Shown here: piece by piece, positions 43,874 through 53,735 of the stretch
How positions within the stretch are numbered: position 1 is the first letter of the stretch
Layout: the number at the start of each line of letters is the position of its first letter
From: Desulfobacteraceae bacterium
Lineage (GTDB): Bacteria > Desulfobacterota > DSM-4660 > Desulfatiglandales > Desulfatiglandaceae
Length of the DNA stretch: 64,000 nt
NCBI GenBank assembly: GCA_030613055.1
Contig: JAUWMR010000004.1
Span: forward strand, 1 to 64,000
Direction of reading: 5' to 3'
The notes under the pieces: model-generated
The model's input: only the letters and a program-made list of their open reading frames with translations
What the model was told of the DNA's origin: nothing
Databases searched by the model: none
Program-made: the position numbers and the translations under genes

Positions 43874-45067
43874 TTACCGGTGGTAGTCATAAAGTTGACG
43901 TAGATTCTCTATTGGACTGACGTATCCCCCGGGGCCCACCTGCAAGAGAGAAACGAAATCGGAGCCTTGGTGATTGTCCTGGCTAAATGAAAAGAAGAAG
44001 CCCCCCAGGTCGACATTTGTCTGATTTTCTGCGCTCTTAATGAAACCTTCCCGTGTGATAGACGAGGGTATATCGAGCAGGATCTTGCAAAGTGCCTTGG
44101 CAGCGATAAATCCTTCCATGTTGATAAAATTGGGTTCGACCTTGGGCAAGAATCGCTTGGCCAGCTGGTGGAATTGTGCCACGGCTGGGACCCTCGTATC
44201 GAACGGATAAGGAACGACCTGGGTAATGGTCACTCCTATGCCCTGGTTCATAAGAAGTCCGGCCAGTGCATCAGCACCTACAGACGAGATATTAAGAAAA
44301 ATGGACTCGCTTCCAGCCTCTCTCATCAATTGTACGAATCTTGCACTGGGTGAACAGGCCCCGATCATGATTATAGCCCCTGGCTTGGTGATCAGGAAGG
44401 CTTTGACAGCGGGCACAACCTCAACGGTATCAGGGGGATAATGGGCTTCATTCAGGATTTCCAGGTCTCTTTTCGACAGGGCTCTGCGAACCCCCTCGAG
44501 GCCGGCTTTGCCATAAAAGTCGTTTTGATAGAAGACTGAAATCCGCCTGATACCCTTATCCGCAATAAGACGTTCCACCATGGTTTCGGTTTCCTGATAA
44601 TAACTTGCCCGGATATTAAAAACATAACGGATTGCCTGGTCCCTCAAGAATTCTGCTCCGCTTAGAGGGGCAAAATAGGGAATCCCTTCCCGGATGGCAA
44701 GGGGCACTGCGGCCATAGAAGCGGGCGTACCAACATACCCAAAAAGAAGAAAAACTCCATTTTTATTAATGAGCTTTTTGCTATTTTCAATACAGGCATT
44801 TGGCTTATATCCATCATCGTAACTGATTAAACGTATCTTTTTCCCCCGGATACCTCCCATGGAGTTGATATAGTGAAAATAGGTAAGGGCGCCGTCTCTC
44901 ATTCCTTTTCCCAGGGCCTGATAAGGTCCTTTCAGAGCACACGACTGACCAATCAGTATTTCAGTTTTCGATATACCTTGAGATGCTCCAAAAATGGGAC
45001 CGGGAGTAAAAATCCAGCAGCAAAGCAAAACAATAAGCAATACAAGTCGTAAATAATTTCTTCTCAT
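43874..45067 (-). CDS. ABC transporter periplasmic binding protein, branched-chain amino acid type
   Basis: The product (397 residues) has a signal peptide with a hydrophobic core LVLLIVLLCCWIF. It then has the Peripla_BP_6/LivJ fold: ILIGQSCALKGPYQALGKGMRDG, INSMGGIRGKKIRLISYDDGY and GYVGTPASMAA. Such proteins bind amino acids, amides or aromatic acids. No permease or ATPase genes adjoin, so it may serve a transporter encoded elsewhere or act as a sensor. I start at the ATG at 45067, which gives AGAGG a proper spacing; an ATG three codons earlier is an alternative. Confidence 0.85.
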   Translation of the reverse strand: MRRNYLRLVLLIVLLCCWIFTPGPIFGASQGISKTEILIGQSCALKGPYQALGKGMRDGALTYFHYINSMGGIRGKKIRLISYDDGYKPNACIENSKKLINKNGVFLLFGYVGTPASMAAVPLAIREGIPYFAPLSGAEFLRDQAIRYVFNIRASYYQETETMVERLIADKGIRRISVFYQNDFYGKAGLEGVRRALSKRDLEILNEAHYPPDTVEVVPAVKAFLITKPGAIIMIGACSPSARFVQLMREAGSESIFLNISSVGADALAGLLMNQGIGVTITQVVPYPFDTRVPAVAQFHQLAKRFLPKVEPNFINMEGFIAAKALCKILLDIPSSITREGFIKSAENQTNVDLGGFFFSFSQDNHQGSDFVSLLQVGPGGYVSPIENLRQLYDYHR

Positions 45068-45302
45068 TACCATCATCCTCTATGAAGTAAGTACTATTTG
45101 GATTGAGAGAAAATGCTAAACTGATAGTTATCAATTGTCTGTTGCCAATAGTCTGAAAATCAACTAAGCTCAATAAAAAATTAATATAAACAGGGCATTA
45201 CTTTTGTCAATGTTTTTCCGGATGAAAAATAAATTTAGTGTGTATCCACACGCTTTCCCGGCCGGATAGTCCAAATCGTAACATGTCGTGACGGCTCTTA
45301 TC

Positions 45303-45332
45303 TTGACACATAAACCCATTCCTGCCTATACT
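45303..45332 (+). promoter_or_regulatory. Candidate sigma70 promoter for the 45413 gene
   Basis: TTGACA (45303-45308) and TATACT (45327-45332) are 18 bases apart, about 80 bases before the GTG start at 45413. Both boxes are near consensus. Confidence 0.55.
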
Positions 45333-45412
45333 ATATTACTAAAAAGGATTTCTATGTGCATAAATGTTTGAAATATCCTGATAAAATTATATTTGAGAGA
45401 AAGGAATAAATT

Positions 45413-46126
45413 GTGCCCTTAGCAAATACGAAACTTATTGTTTTTTTAAAAATTGTAATCATCTTTTTCAGCGCCGGGATTTTAACATTTTTTGTTTCAA
45501 TTCTGGCTGGAGTAGATTTTATTAAAGACAGAGCTACAATAAATAAATTGGGGGAGATATTATCAGAAATATCTACTGAAATAGATGGTGGGATAAATAA
45601 AAGAATTTTTCGATTAGGACAAGCTCCAGCAACAAAATCCTATAAACAAGTATATTGTGTAGGCTTGGCAAGAGAATTGCTTGATATTTATTACATAGCT
45701 GAAAAGCCGAAAATAGTGTTAGGTACTCGTGACGAGGTGGATTATCAAAGAAAATCAACTCTTATATTAGGCTATGCAACTGAAAGAAATCTTACCAAAT
45801 TAATAGATGAAATAATACCACTTACGATGGAATTGCAAAATGCACATAATTTAATCAAAAAGACGCAAGAAAAGTCAGCCTGGAAAGAAACCGCTTATAT
45901 CATATTATATTTTGCTTTATTTGTGTTTTTATATGTACTGGTTTTTTACCGCTATCGCATTATATTTCATTTCAAGGATCGTCGAACCATAATAGACAGA
46001 CGAGTTTCTTCCATCGATCGTAGAATATTCGATAGCCCTCAATACATTGGCCGCCCTGAAAGGCGGAAACAAAAAGATAGAAGAAAGGGAGGGGAAAAGA
46101 GAATAAACACGCTTTATAAATTTTAA
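45413..46126 (+). CDS. AT-rich membrane protein with a basic DRR-repeat tail
   Basis: A GTG start follows AGAAAGGAATAAATT. The 237-residue product has a helix at about 9-32 and another at about 163-183, enclosing a 130-residue outer loop. The cytoplasmic tail repeats RRTIIDRR, SSIDRRIF and RKQKDRRKGG. Such DRR repeats are found at the ends of various bacterial membrane and regulatory proteins, but their role is unknown. Base composition is visibly more AT-rich than its neighbours, which suggests transfer. It overlaps the convergent hybrid kinase gene by 4 bases. Confidence 0.7.
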   Translation: MPLANTKLIVFLKIVIIFFSAGILTFFVSILAGVDFIKDRATINKLGEILSEISTEIDGGINKRIFRLGQAPATKSYKQVYCVGLARELLDIYYIAEKPKIVLGTRDEVDYQRKSTLILGYATERNLTKLIDEIIPLTMELQNAHNLIKKTQEKSAWKETAYIILYFALFVFLYVLVFYRYRIIFHFKDRRTIIDRRVSSIDRRIFDSPQYIGRPERRKQKDRRKGGEKRINTLYKF

Positions 46127-48360
46127 CCACTGTAAAACAGTTCAGCCAATAGCTGGCTTAATGTCATCATGTCGATCGGTTTAGTAAGATAACCTTTTAT
46201 TATTTGCCTTTCTTTATCATTTAAGCCATCCGCCCCTTTTTCATCATAGCCGGAAAGGAACACAATTTTGGCAGCGGGATCATACTCGAGCATGATTTCA
46301 GCGCACTTTGTTCCATCCATATCAGGCATATTTCTGTCCAGCAACACAACATTCGGTTGCCATTTTTTGAACTTAGCTACAGCTTGCTCCCCGCTGCTTG
46401 CTGAATCCGATTTGTATCCAAGACCCTCAAGCATATCTTCCATTGGCGTTAGGATTTCTGTCTCATCATCAACAATGAGGACCTTCTGGCCATTACCGTA
46501 TGCAATCCCCTTAATATCGACTTGTTGTTCGCTTTTTGCCCCTGTAGTATCAAGTTGAAAGTAAATTTTGAAGGTTGTCCCCTTGTCTGGCTCGGAAAAG
46601 ACACTTATTTCGCCTCCAATGTCTTTAATAATTCCATAAATTGTGGAAAGCCCAAGACCGGTCCCCATGCCACCAGGTTTAGTTGTATAAAAAGGGTCAA
46701 AGCATTTATTTTGTGTTTCATCGTCCATACCACAGCCTGTGTCAGAGACAATTACCTTAGCCTTATCTCCCTCTTGTTTTGCCTCTATCCTGAGCTTTCC
46801 TCCATCCGGCATGGCATCCCGGGCATTAGTGCAAAGGTTCATAAGCACCTGGCTCAGGCCAGCTCGTGTCCCTACAACAGGTAGTGATTCAGGAACCTCA
46901 ATGATGATATCTATTTTCTTATCAAAGGATTCTTTGATCAAATTGTATGTCTCTTCAATGACTTGGACAAGATTCACGATTCCGAAAGTTCCTTTATCCT
47001 CTTTTCTGGCGAAATCCATCAGATCCTTTACCAAACTGGCACCCCTTTTTGCGAAGCTGTCAATTCTCGCAGAAATCTCTTGTAATTCGGGGGAGTCTGT
47101 ATATTTCATCTGGATAAGTTGACTGTTAACAGTAATTCCAGAAAGTATGTTTCTGAAATTATGAGAGATACCGGATGCAAGGATCCCAAGGGACTCCATC
47201 CTCTGTGCGTGCTGGAGTATCTCCTCGATACGCTGATTTGGGTTCTCTTTAATCGCCTGGGGCAGGTCATCCATTCTGATGATCTCGTCCTTGCAAATGG
47301 TTGCGATATTCTCGATGGTCTTCCTGAGTTCGGTCACATTTCCTGGCCATTTGTAGGCCATGAACACTTGCAAAGCCGCTGAAGACACCTGAATGTTTCT
47401 CGGCGCGTTTTTGAGGAAATGATTTACAAGATGGGGCATAGCCCCAACCCTTTCTCTCAACGGAGGGATTTCGAGGGAAAACACATTCAAATAGTAATAA
47501 AGATCTTCATTAAATTGTCCTTCACTTACCAGTTTTGCAAGGTTCTTGCTGGTGGCAGCAATGAATCGTACATCAATCCTGATGGGTCTGCTCCTTCCGG
47601 TTCGCTCGAATTGCCCCTCCTTGAGCATTCGGAGGATCATAGCCTGGGTACTCAAAGGGATATTCCCTATTTCATCGAGATAGATAGTGCCACCATTGGC
47701 AATTTCAAACTGGCCTATTTTGCGCAAAGACTCATCGTTCAGATTATCTTCTTCATAACCAAAGAGTTCCCTTTCGAACAATTTTTCAGGGATGTCACTG
47801 CACAGTACTTCAACAAATTTCCTATGCTTGCGGCGGCTATGGTCGCAAATGTTCGTGGCAATAAGTTTTTTCCCTGTCCCAGGTTCCCCAAGAATTAGTA
47901 CCGGAGAATTGGTAGGCGCAACCATCATTATCTTCCCCAACACACGCCGCATAGTACTACTATACCCGATGATATTGGGGAAAAGATGCTGAACGTCTAC
48001 CTTTCCGAGTACTTCCGTAACCTGATCAAAGACTTGTGCAAAGTGCTGAAGTTCGTCAACCTGCCTCTCCTTTCTACCAACAATTTCGAGGCTTGAAATA
48101 GCCGGGTGTTCTTTCACCTCATTTATAAACTTTTTTACTGGTCCCAAAAGCATCCGCGAAACTATAAAACCGATAAGAAAAGCCAATGCAGCAACTGTTA
48201 TCGACCATGATAATATCGCCAAAGACGAATCGGTTCCCGTTTTCACATAATATTTGGTTATCTGGAAGGCCATAATTGCGGATATAAAGGCGAGTCCACC
48301 AAAGATAAACGGGACTATGATGTGAAGACTAACATAAAAACGAGTCTGTTTTATTTTCAT
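46123..48360 (-). CDS. Membrane-bound hybrid: AAA+ (sigma54-type, loop lost) - histidine kinase - receiver
   Basis: The 745-residue protein has two N-terminal helices (about 12-36 and 46-70) and a linker. A sigma54-activator-type AAA+ domain follows, with Walker A GEPGTGKK (158-165), Walker B TIYLDEIG, and WPGNVTELR. Next come a kinase domain with His400 in GISHNFRN and ATP-binding N, G1 and G2 boxes (NARDAMPDG, GMGTGLGL), and a receiver with Asp675. The GAFTGA loop is replaced by an acidic EEDNLNDES segment, and no DNA-binding helix is present. It should not activate sigma54. It is paralogous to the protein starting at 63380. Confidence 0.88.
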   Translation of the reverse strand: MKIKQTRFYVSLHIIVPFIFGGLAFISAIMAFQITKYYVKTGTDSSLAILSWSITVAALAFLIGFIVSRMLLGPVKKFINEVKEHPAISSLEIVGRKERQVDELQHFAQVFDQVTEVLGKVDVQHLFPNIIGYSSTMRRVLGKIMMVAPTNSPVLILGEPGTGKKLIATNICDHSRRKHRKFVEVLCSDIPEKLFERELFGYEEDNLNDESLRKIGQFEIANGGTIYLDEIGNIPLSTQAMILRMLKEGQFERTGRSRPIRIDVRFIAATSKNLAKLVSEGQFNEDLYYYLNVFSLEIPPLRERVGAMPHLVNHFLKNAPRNIQVSSAALQVFMAYKWPGNVTELRKTIENIATICKDEIIRMDDLPQAIKENPNQRIEEILQHAQRMESLGILASGISHNFRNILSGITVNSQLIQMKYTDSPELQEISARIDSFAKRGASLVKDLMDFARKEDKGTFGIVNLVQVIEETYNLIKESFDKKIDIIIEVPESLPVVGTRAGLSQVLMNLCTNARDAMPDGGKLRIEAKQEGDKAKVIVSDTGCGMDDETQNKCFDPFYTTKPGGMGTGLGLSTIYGIIKDIGGEISVFSEPDKGTTFKIYFQLDTTGAKSEQQVDIKGIAYGNGQKVLIVDDETEILTPMEDMLEGLGYKSDSASSGEQAVAKFKKWQPNVVLLDRNMPDMDGTKCAEIMLEYDPAAKIVFLSGYDEKGADGLNDKERQIIKGYLTKPIDMMTLSQLLAELFYSG

Positions 48361-48569
48361 GGCGTGAATAGTGAGATGTTAAAGAAAAACGGGATTTTGA
48401 TATTAATATATTAAAACCCCGGTTAGGGATTTCAGGCCAAAATCTTCCTTATTTAAAAAAAATAGGTAAAACCCCCTTTAATGTCAAGAAAAATATCTTT
48501 CGGTTTTATTGAATCAAATTTTCTTCAAATGTGTTAGGATATGCTAACGCAGGGATAACACAATAAGAC

Positions 48570-48591
48570 GAAGGATGTTAAAAAATCCTTC
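48570..48591 (-). terminator. Weak hairpin after the fused pseudopilin gene
   Basis: GAAGGAT and ATCCTTC form a 7-bp stem with an 8-base loop, 5 bases past the stop codon at 48596. On the minus strand it is followed by GTCTTATTG rather than a clear T-run, so termination strength is doubtful. Confidence 0.35.
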
Positions 48592-48595
48592 AATT

Positions 48596-51500
48596 TTATT
48601 CCTGGATGGGAAAGGTCGTTATGATTGCACTTACCTCTGCCTGAATGGCAAAATCATCGAAATAGACATTGGTGGAGCTATATCCAAAGGTATGCAGTCC
48701 TATTTCCGGTTGTCCGAAAATTCCGGAATCGGTTGTTGTGATAGCGTTTGTGCGAATGACGGCGTCTTGCTCCTTCCCTATTCCCAGACATTCAACAGAA
48801 CTATCCACTTCATTAACCGCATCCCATGCAACAAGTGTGAAGTAGTCGTTACCTGCCTCGGTTTCCTCGACCTCATCAGGAGGCCAATTTACCCTGCTCG
48901 GATTGCGTGGGTTCCCAAGTTTTTTATAGTCTAATGGGTTATTATTCGGTGTTCCGTAACCGTTGACATCCCCGTAATAGGCCCTTAAGTAATTATCGCG
49001 GACTGAAAATTCCGTGGCCTGGGCTACTGTTAATGCTCCAAGGACTAAAAGTGGTTCTGCGTTCTGAAAGGATCCGGATACATTGTTGAGCATAATTATC
49101 CCTGCGGCATCACCGTCACCCCAGGATCCTGATGAGAGAATGGGGGTTCCATGAACAGTACCTTTTGCACCGCTTGTAGTGCCTACTATACAGTCCCCGT
49201 CCACCATGGTCGCGCCACTGCCGTTAACAAAACCCAGGGATGCTGCCTCTCTTACCCTGATCAAGAGTGTAGCCTCATTGATAGGAAAATTTTCATAGAT
49301 CTTTACATCATCTATATACCATCCATCTCCGATTTTAGCGGGATCAGAGCACAGCCGAAATCTTACTACTATTTTTTCTGGATTACCCGCGCCCAGATAA
49401 CTACTGAGGTCGAGTTCTACTGGTACTGAATTCGTCACCCCGCTTAGATCGCCCGTATAGGTTGCGATTTCCTGCCAGACCCCATCGTCAACTGAGATCT
49501 CAACCAATCCTTCAGACTCGTCGATCTCATACCAATGCCAAAAGCTTAGTTTGGTTGGTGTCGCTCCTGAAATGTCTATAATCTGAGATTCTAAAGCCGC
49601 TTCTACAGTAACCCCGGAAGGGCTACACGTCCAGCATGTGGTACCACTATGACATCTTGTTCCGGCATACTCCCATGGGATTTCAGCCGTCCAATCCGGC
49701 GTTGTGCCGCTTTCCATGTCATCAGAGAAGAAAACGGGACCTGTCAGATACTTATAGGCCAACCATGTTTTTTCCGAACCTGAATCTGTCTGTTGCCACA
49801 GGACAATCATGGGCCAGTCATTCTGCGGTACGAAATCATCCGGGATACCATCCGTGATACTATCTGATTCCCGAACATAAGCATTATCTCCCCGCACAAA
49901 GGAAAGCCCATAGCTGTCCCCGTTGTTTTTCTGTCTGAAAGACAAGCCCGCCATATAGTATTCCGGAAAATCAGTACCGTTGATTTGCCACGGTGGTAGC
50001 GGATCAAACCCAACTTTTACCTGAGCGTCATAGCTCAAATAATGGCCCGCGATCACATGAGCGGAGGCCAGATCAACATTTGTTTTTGCCCAATCAAGGG
50101 TAATCAGGCTCCCCTTGTCATCTGTGGAATCTGCTACATCACCTATCCCCGTAACCTTTAAGGCCTTATCGCCGCCGGTTATCTGAATTTCATGTGAACC
50201 TAATGTTGAATCATGCCAGTGTTCTTTATTTTCAAAGGTGTCATGAAACTCTTCCTTTTCCCCGGTGGAGGAGGTGGGAAGAGGGACATGATAAACGATT
50301 TTCCGCTGTGCCTGCATGGGCCCCTGTCCGAAGATGCCGGTTGAGTGAAGCTTTACAAATTTCTGCAAGACAATATCAGTATTTGGTTCTACATCGAAAT
50401 CGGACATATTGGGGTCAGCGGGGTCATCAATGCCGGTCAAGCAATTGTTTGCATGATCAACCCTTTCATAGGAATAGACATGGCCTTTGACATTGATGGT
50501 ACCATTAAGGAGCGGGAAGGCACCGGCGTAACCATTTGAGTCAAGGTAAAGGTCGCCCCCTTTGATCACCGTTTGGGTATTATTGCTGCTTATGGCAACG
50601 GAAAGGACATCCATACCCGCTGGGATGGGTGGTATAGGAGCGCTCATAGTGAAGGTGACGTTTGGCCCACTCTGGGTAGCAGAATCGCAGTTGAAAAATT
50701 TCGACCCGATCTTCAGCCTTCCGGGAAGCGTCAACCCCGGGGGAAAACCACCCGGCACCACTGTGTTCAGGGTTGTGGTTGGTGGAGTTGTCGGAGACCC
50801 GGACTTGAAGTAGTAAGGGTAAACCTGGAGCTTAAATTGTCCGTTGTCATTGAGCAGGGTATATGTCTGCTGCGTATGCATGGCCACCAGCTCGCTGTCT
50901 TTGGCGGTCTCATCGGCGGCATTAAGATACCTGCTCGCAGAATACCGATAGCCGGATTCAGCCAAAAAATATGCCCTTTCAGAACTATTCCCCCCCACCT
51001 GAGAAAAAATTGATGTGCTGGTCAGGGACACCATGGCTGCCCCTATCGAGGAAATAACCACCATGGTCACGATAAGTCCGATCAGGACACTTCCCTCTCT
51101 GTTATCCGATAACGTGTGACAGACAATATTATTGCGGCGTCTGACAACGGAAAATATCATGCGGGTGATCAACCAGGAAACAATAAGGATGAGCGGAATC
51201 GCAGCAGGGAAATATAGCATAAAAAAAGCAACCCCTACAAAAGGTAAAAGAATAAATTGAGCCGCAAAGCATGCCCATGCCCGGCCTTCGATCTTATCGG
51301 CAATGAATGGCCCTATAGCGTAATATGCCCTTACCACGGCCTTTCCCCCATTCCATGTCAGGAGGCATCTGTCCCTGAATTGTCTCAGCAACAGGACCAC
51401 AGGGTGATCCTGTTCACCATAAGCGGCAGTGGCAACAAAACACCCGTAGTTGGATTTCGTAGGAGGGCTGGTGGTTGGAGGAGCCCCTCCATAATTCTTG

Positions 51501-52018
51501 GTATTTCTCGGGTGAACCGTCGTGGATAAGCTTATATTCCCCATGCCGCTTTCAGAGCGGCTCAGACTAAGATCGATAACGATCACGGACAACAGGCGAA
51601 TGTCAGATCCATCCCACGCATCAGTCCCCTTATAATAAGACAGAGTAAAGCTGTCTACATTGTCTATAAGTACGTCACCCCCACTCGGTAACTCCGTCTG
51701 GGTTGGTTGTAAATTGGAAAAAATTTTTATTGTGGTTCCAACTTTAGCTATCGCGTGCCGACCGGAGAGATTGTCATAGATAATATAGGGATCAGGCTGT
51801 GTACTGTCCTTAGCCGAAATATTCGTAATCACCATCAGTTCACGGCTCATGCGGGCCATGGCCAGTTGGGACTTTTGGGCCATATGCGCGTTTTCCTTTG
51901 TGAACAGGTACCCTTTTGTTCCTGTAATAATTCCCATTCCCGCAATGGCCGATAAAATGCCCAGGATTACCATGGTAACGATAATCTCGATTAGCGTAAA
52001 TCCGGATTCTATGTTCAT
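48596..52018 (-). CDS. Fused MSHA-type minor pilin: prepilin + CFI-box + second pilin + adhesin domains
   Basis: One uninterrupted frame of 1140 residues combines parts seen as separate genes elsewhere. Residues 1-170 are a prepilin (leader MNIESG, then FTLIEIIVTMVILG; PilW/MshO-like). Residues 192-245 hold a CFVATAAYG box, followed by two hydrophobic segments (about 250-289). A second pilin-like N-terminus (GSVLIGLIVTMVVISSIGAAMV) lies at 309-330. A beta-rich MshQ-like region (about 585-1140) is interrupted at 763-910 by a jelly-roll-type domain. An internal ATG at 51160 could start the second half separately. It lies 26 bases after the MshD-like gene. Confidence 0.8.
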   Translation of the reverse strand: MNIESGFTLIEIIVTMVILGILSAIAGMGIITGTKGYLFTKENAHMAQKSQLAMARMSRELMVITNISAKDSTQPDPYIIYDNLSGRHAIAKVGTTIKIFSNLQPTQTELPSGGDVLIDNVDSFTLSYYKGTDAWDGSDIRLLSVIVIDLSLSRSESGMGNISLSTTVHPRNTKNYGGAPPTTSPPTKSNYGCFVATAAYGEQDHPVVLLLRQFRDRCLLTWNGGKAVVRAYYAIGPFIADKIEGRAWACFAAQFILLPFVGVAFFMLYFPAAIPLILIVSWLITRMIFSVVRRRNNIVCHTLSDNREGSVLIGLIVTMVVISSIGAAMVSLTSTSIFSQVGGNSSERAYFLAESGYRYSASRYLNAADETAKDSELVAMHTQQTYTLLNDNGQFKLQVYPYYFKSGSPTTPPTTTLNTVVPGGFPPGLTLPGRLKIGSKFFNCDSATQSGPNVTFTMSAPIPPIPAGMDVLSVAISSNNTQTVIKGGDLYLDSNGYAGAFPLLNGTINVKGHVYSYERVDHANNCLTGIDDPADPNMSDFDVEPNTDIVLQKFVKLHSTGIFGQGPMQAQRKIVYHVPLPTSSTGEKEEFHDTFENKEHWHDSTLGSHEIQITGGDKALKVTGIGDVADSTDDKGSLITLDWAKTNVDLASAHVIAGHYLSYDAQVKVGFDPLPPWQINGTDFPEYYMAGLSFRQKNNGDSYGLSFVRGDNAYVRESDSITDGIPDDFVPQNDWPMIVLWQQTDSGSEKTWLAYKYLTGPVFFSDDMESGTTPDWTAEIPWEYAGTRCHSGTTCWTCSPSGVTVEAALESQIIDISGATPTKLSFWHWYEIDESEGLVEISVDDGVWQEIATYTGDLSGVTNSVPVELDLSSYLGAGNPEKIVVRFRLCSDPAKIGDGWYIDDVKIYENFPINEATLLIRVREAASLGFVNGSGATMVDGDCIVGTTSGAKGTVHGTPILSSGSWGDGDAAGIIMLNNVSGSFQNAEPLLVLGALTVAQATEFSVRDNYLRAYYGDVNGYGTPNNNPLDYKKLGNPRNPSRVNWPPDEVEETEAGNDYFTLVAWDAVNEVDSSVECLGIGKEQDAVIRTNAITTTDSGIFGQPEIGLHTFGYSSTNVYFDDFAIQAEVSAIITTFPIQE

Positions 52019-52044
52019 CCCACGCTCCAGAACAATAAGGGCGG

Positions 52045-52476
52045 TTATTTTGAAAAAAGCGCTGTTAGAGACTGGACGCCCGAGGTAATAACTACCTTTA
52101 ATATTCTGTTTTTACCAGACGTGTCCGCAACCTCGTTCCCTTCCTGAAAAGCTATATATGCCGTCTGTATGGAATACTGCCCGTAATAAGGAACATTTTC
52201 TTCAACATTACCATTTTCAATGAAGCTTTTGAAATTTTCAAGGGGGCTGTTGTCTGTTATCAGCAACCTCTTGTAGTCCGCGGTCATCTTTTCCATCACC
52301 TCGCTGAGAGAAAATTCCTCCTGAACCATGATGACCGGTTCGGCGCTACGTTTTAGGCTTGTTCCCATAAACTCGACCAGGATAGTACCCAGGAGGGCTG
52401 CCACTACGAGCGTGATTAGTACTTCTATAAGAGTAAACCCTTTTCGATCAAGCTTGTCCATTGGTAGTGTGTTCAC
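52045..52476 (-). CDS. Pseudopilin, MshD/PilV-like
   Basis: The 143-residue product has a class III leader ending DKLDRKG, then FTLIEVLITLVVAALLGTIL, the processing site and helix of type IV prepilins (Glu at position 5 after cleavage). The C-terminal part is short. It is a minor pilin by size and place. Its start overlaps the stop of the upstream GspH/FimT-like gene, and the large fused pilin gene follows, consistent with an mshC-D-O order. Confidence 0.8.
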   Translation of the reverse strand: MNTLPMDKLDRKGFTLIEVLITLVVAALLGTILVEFMGTSLKRSAEPVIMVQEEFSLSEVMEKMTADYKRLLITDNSPLENFKSFIENGNVEENVPYYGQYSIQTAYIAFQEGNEVADTSGKNRILKVVITSGVQSLTALFSK

Positions 52477-52949
52477 GGAATAAAACCTGTATTCGGGGTT
52501 ACGGTGATCTGCTCGCTTTCCTCTCCGGATAATATTGTGATGGTGAGGACTGCAGCAAGTTTGTTTGCCTCCAATGCACCTTCGTCAAGGTGGGGTGTTC
52601 CCCAGGAATTAAATGATATATCAAACCCATCCATAGTCAGGTCTTTAGCGGACAGGTCAACCGTATTGCTATCTTCACCCGGGAGCAGGACCTTGTTATT
52701 TTTGTTCCCGTCTTTAAAAAGCCAGTAAGACGTGCCATCGCAGTGAATTCCCCATACGATATCTGAATTGATAGACCGGCTTTGGGCATATCGCAGGTGA
52801 GTTTTGGTGACCTCTCCCTGTGCGGCCAGGTCGGGATTGCTGATGACCATGCGGGCGGCAACGACAGCACCGATTATGCCCACGATAAGCATTACAACGA
52901 TAGCTTCAATCAACGTAAAGCCATAATTTTTGATGAGACTGGTTTTCAT
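52473..52949 (-). CDS. Pseudopilin, GspH/FimT (MshC)-like
   Basis: The 158-residue protein starts with a 10-residue leader ending NYG followed by FTLIEAIVVMLIVGIIGAVVAAR, a canonical prepilin peptidase site. The remainder has a GspH-like ending (ITVTPNTGFIP). It would be a minor pilin priming or tipping the fibre. It is first in the minus-strand arm of the pilus locus. Its upstream region (52950-53735) contains AT-rich probable promoter sequence and a dispersed repeat. Confidence 0.82.
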   Translation of the reverse strand: MKTSLIKNYGFTLIEAIVVMLIVGIIGAVVAARMVISNPDLAAQGEVTKTHLRYAQSRSINSDIVWGIHCDGTSYWLFKDGNKNNKVLLPGEDSNTVDLSAKDLTMDGFDISFNSWGTPHLDEGALEANKLAAVLTITILSGEESEQITVTPNTGFIP

Positions 52950-53263
52950 TTTTTTTAATAAGACGTAAGGCTCCTCTTTCCTGCGCCTTAAGCTTTGAAC
53001 GTGTGTGCAAGGGCAGCAGGATCACTCGGGAATAATTAACTGGCAATAAACAGGCTAATTGCCAGAATTAGGTACTATAATAGTGTCATATTAATACTTT
53101 AGTCTTGCAATATCTTTTTTTATATGATAAACTAATTAGTTAAGTTATGTCAATTTCTTTCCTGTCATTTTTTGGATGACAACTGATTGAGGAAGTAAGG
53201 GCTTCCGAAGGGTAATTCATCCTGACTGTAATGAATCCACGCCCATCAAAGATCCCGCTATGC

Positions 53264-53582
53264 GGGGAAGGACGTGGTCTTGATTTGCCCCTGAAAGGGG
53301 CTAAAGCGCTATGAAGAAAAAAGTGCCTGATCCCGCCTAGGCGGGACTAAAGTTTGAAGTGCCTAAAGTTGTGGTACGCCTTCGGCGTGCTATTCATAAA
53401 ACAACGCCTCAAGGGTTTGCCTCCTTTTGTCGGCTAATTGATGTCATAGAGTAATCTATTTAAAATAGCAGAATTCATTAACTTTAGGCATTTTAGGCAT
53501 TTTAGATCACTTTAGGCACTTGTTCATATTAAAGATTGGCTCTAACCCCCGCACAGAGGGTAAGGACATGGTTTTAAAATAA
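53264..53582. repeat. Dispersed intergenic repeat, family B, copy 2
   Basis: It matches 20690-21020 over nearly its full length: CTTGATTTGCCCCTG at the start, AGTTTGAAGTGCCTAAAGTT, AATAGCAGAATTCATTAACT, the TTTAGGCATTTTAGGCA tract, and AAGGACATGGTTTTAAAAT at the end. It lies in the divergent region between the two pilus arms. No gene is seen in the rest of 52950-53735. Confidence 0.85.
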
Positions 53583-53735
53583 TAAAATAAATTCAGGCTA
53601 AACAAGCGGAAGGCTATTCCATATACACACTATATTCTGTTTCCGGCACAATGCATCACAGTTTTTTAACCATGTAAGTATGATATATCGCTGAGAATAC
53701 AAACAGAGAACACAAACCCGTTCAAAGGAATAATT

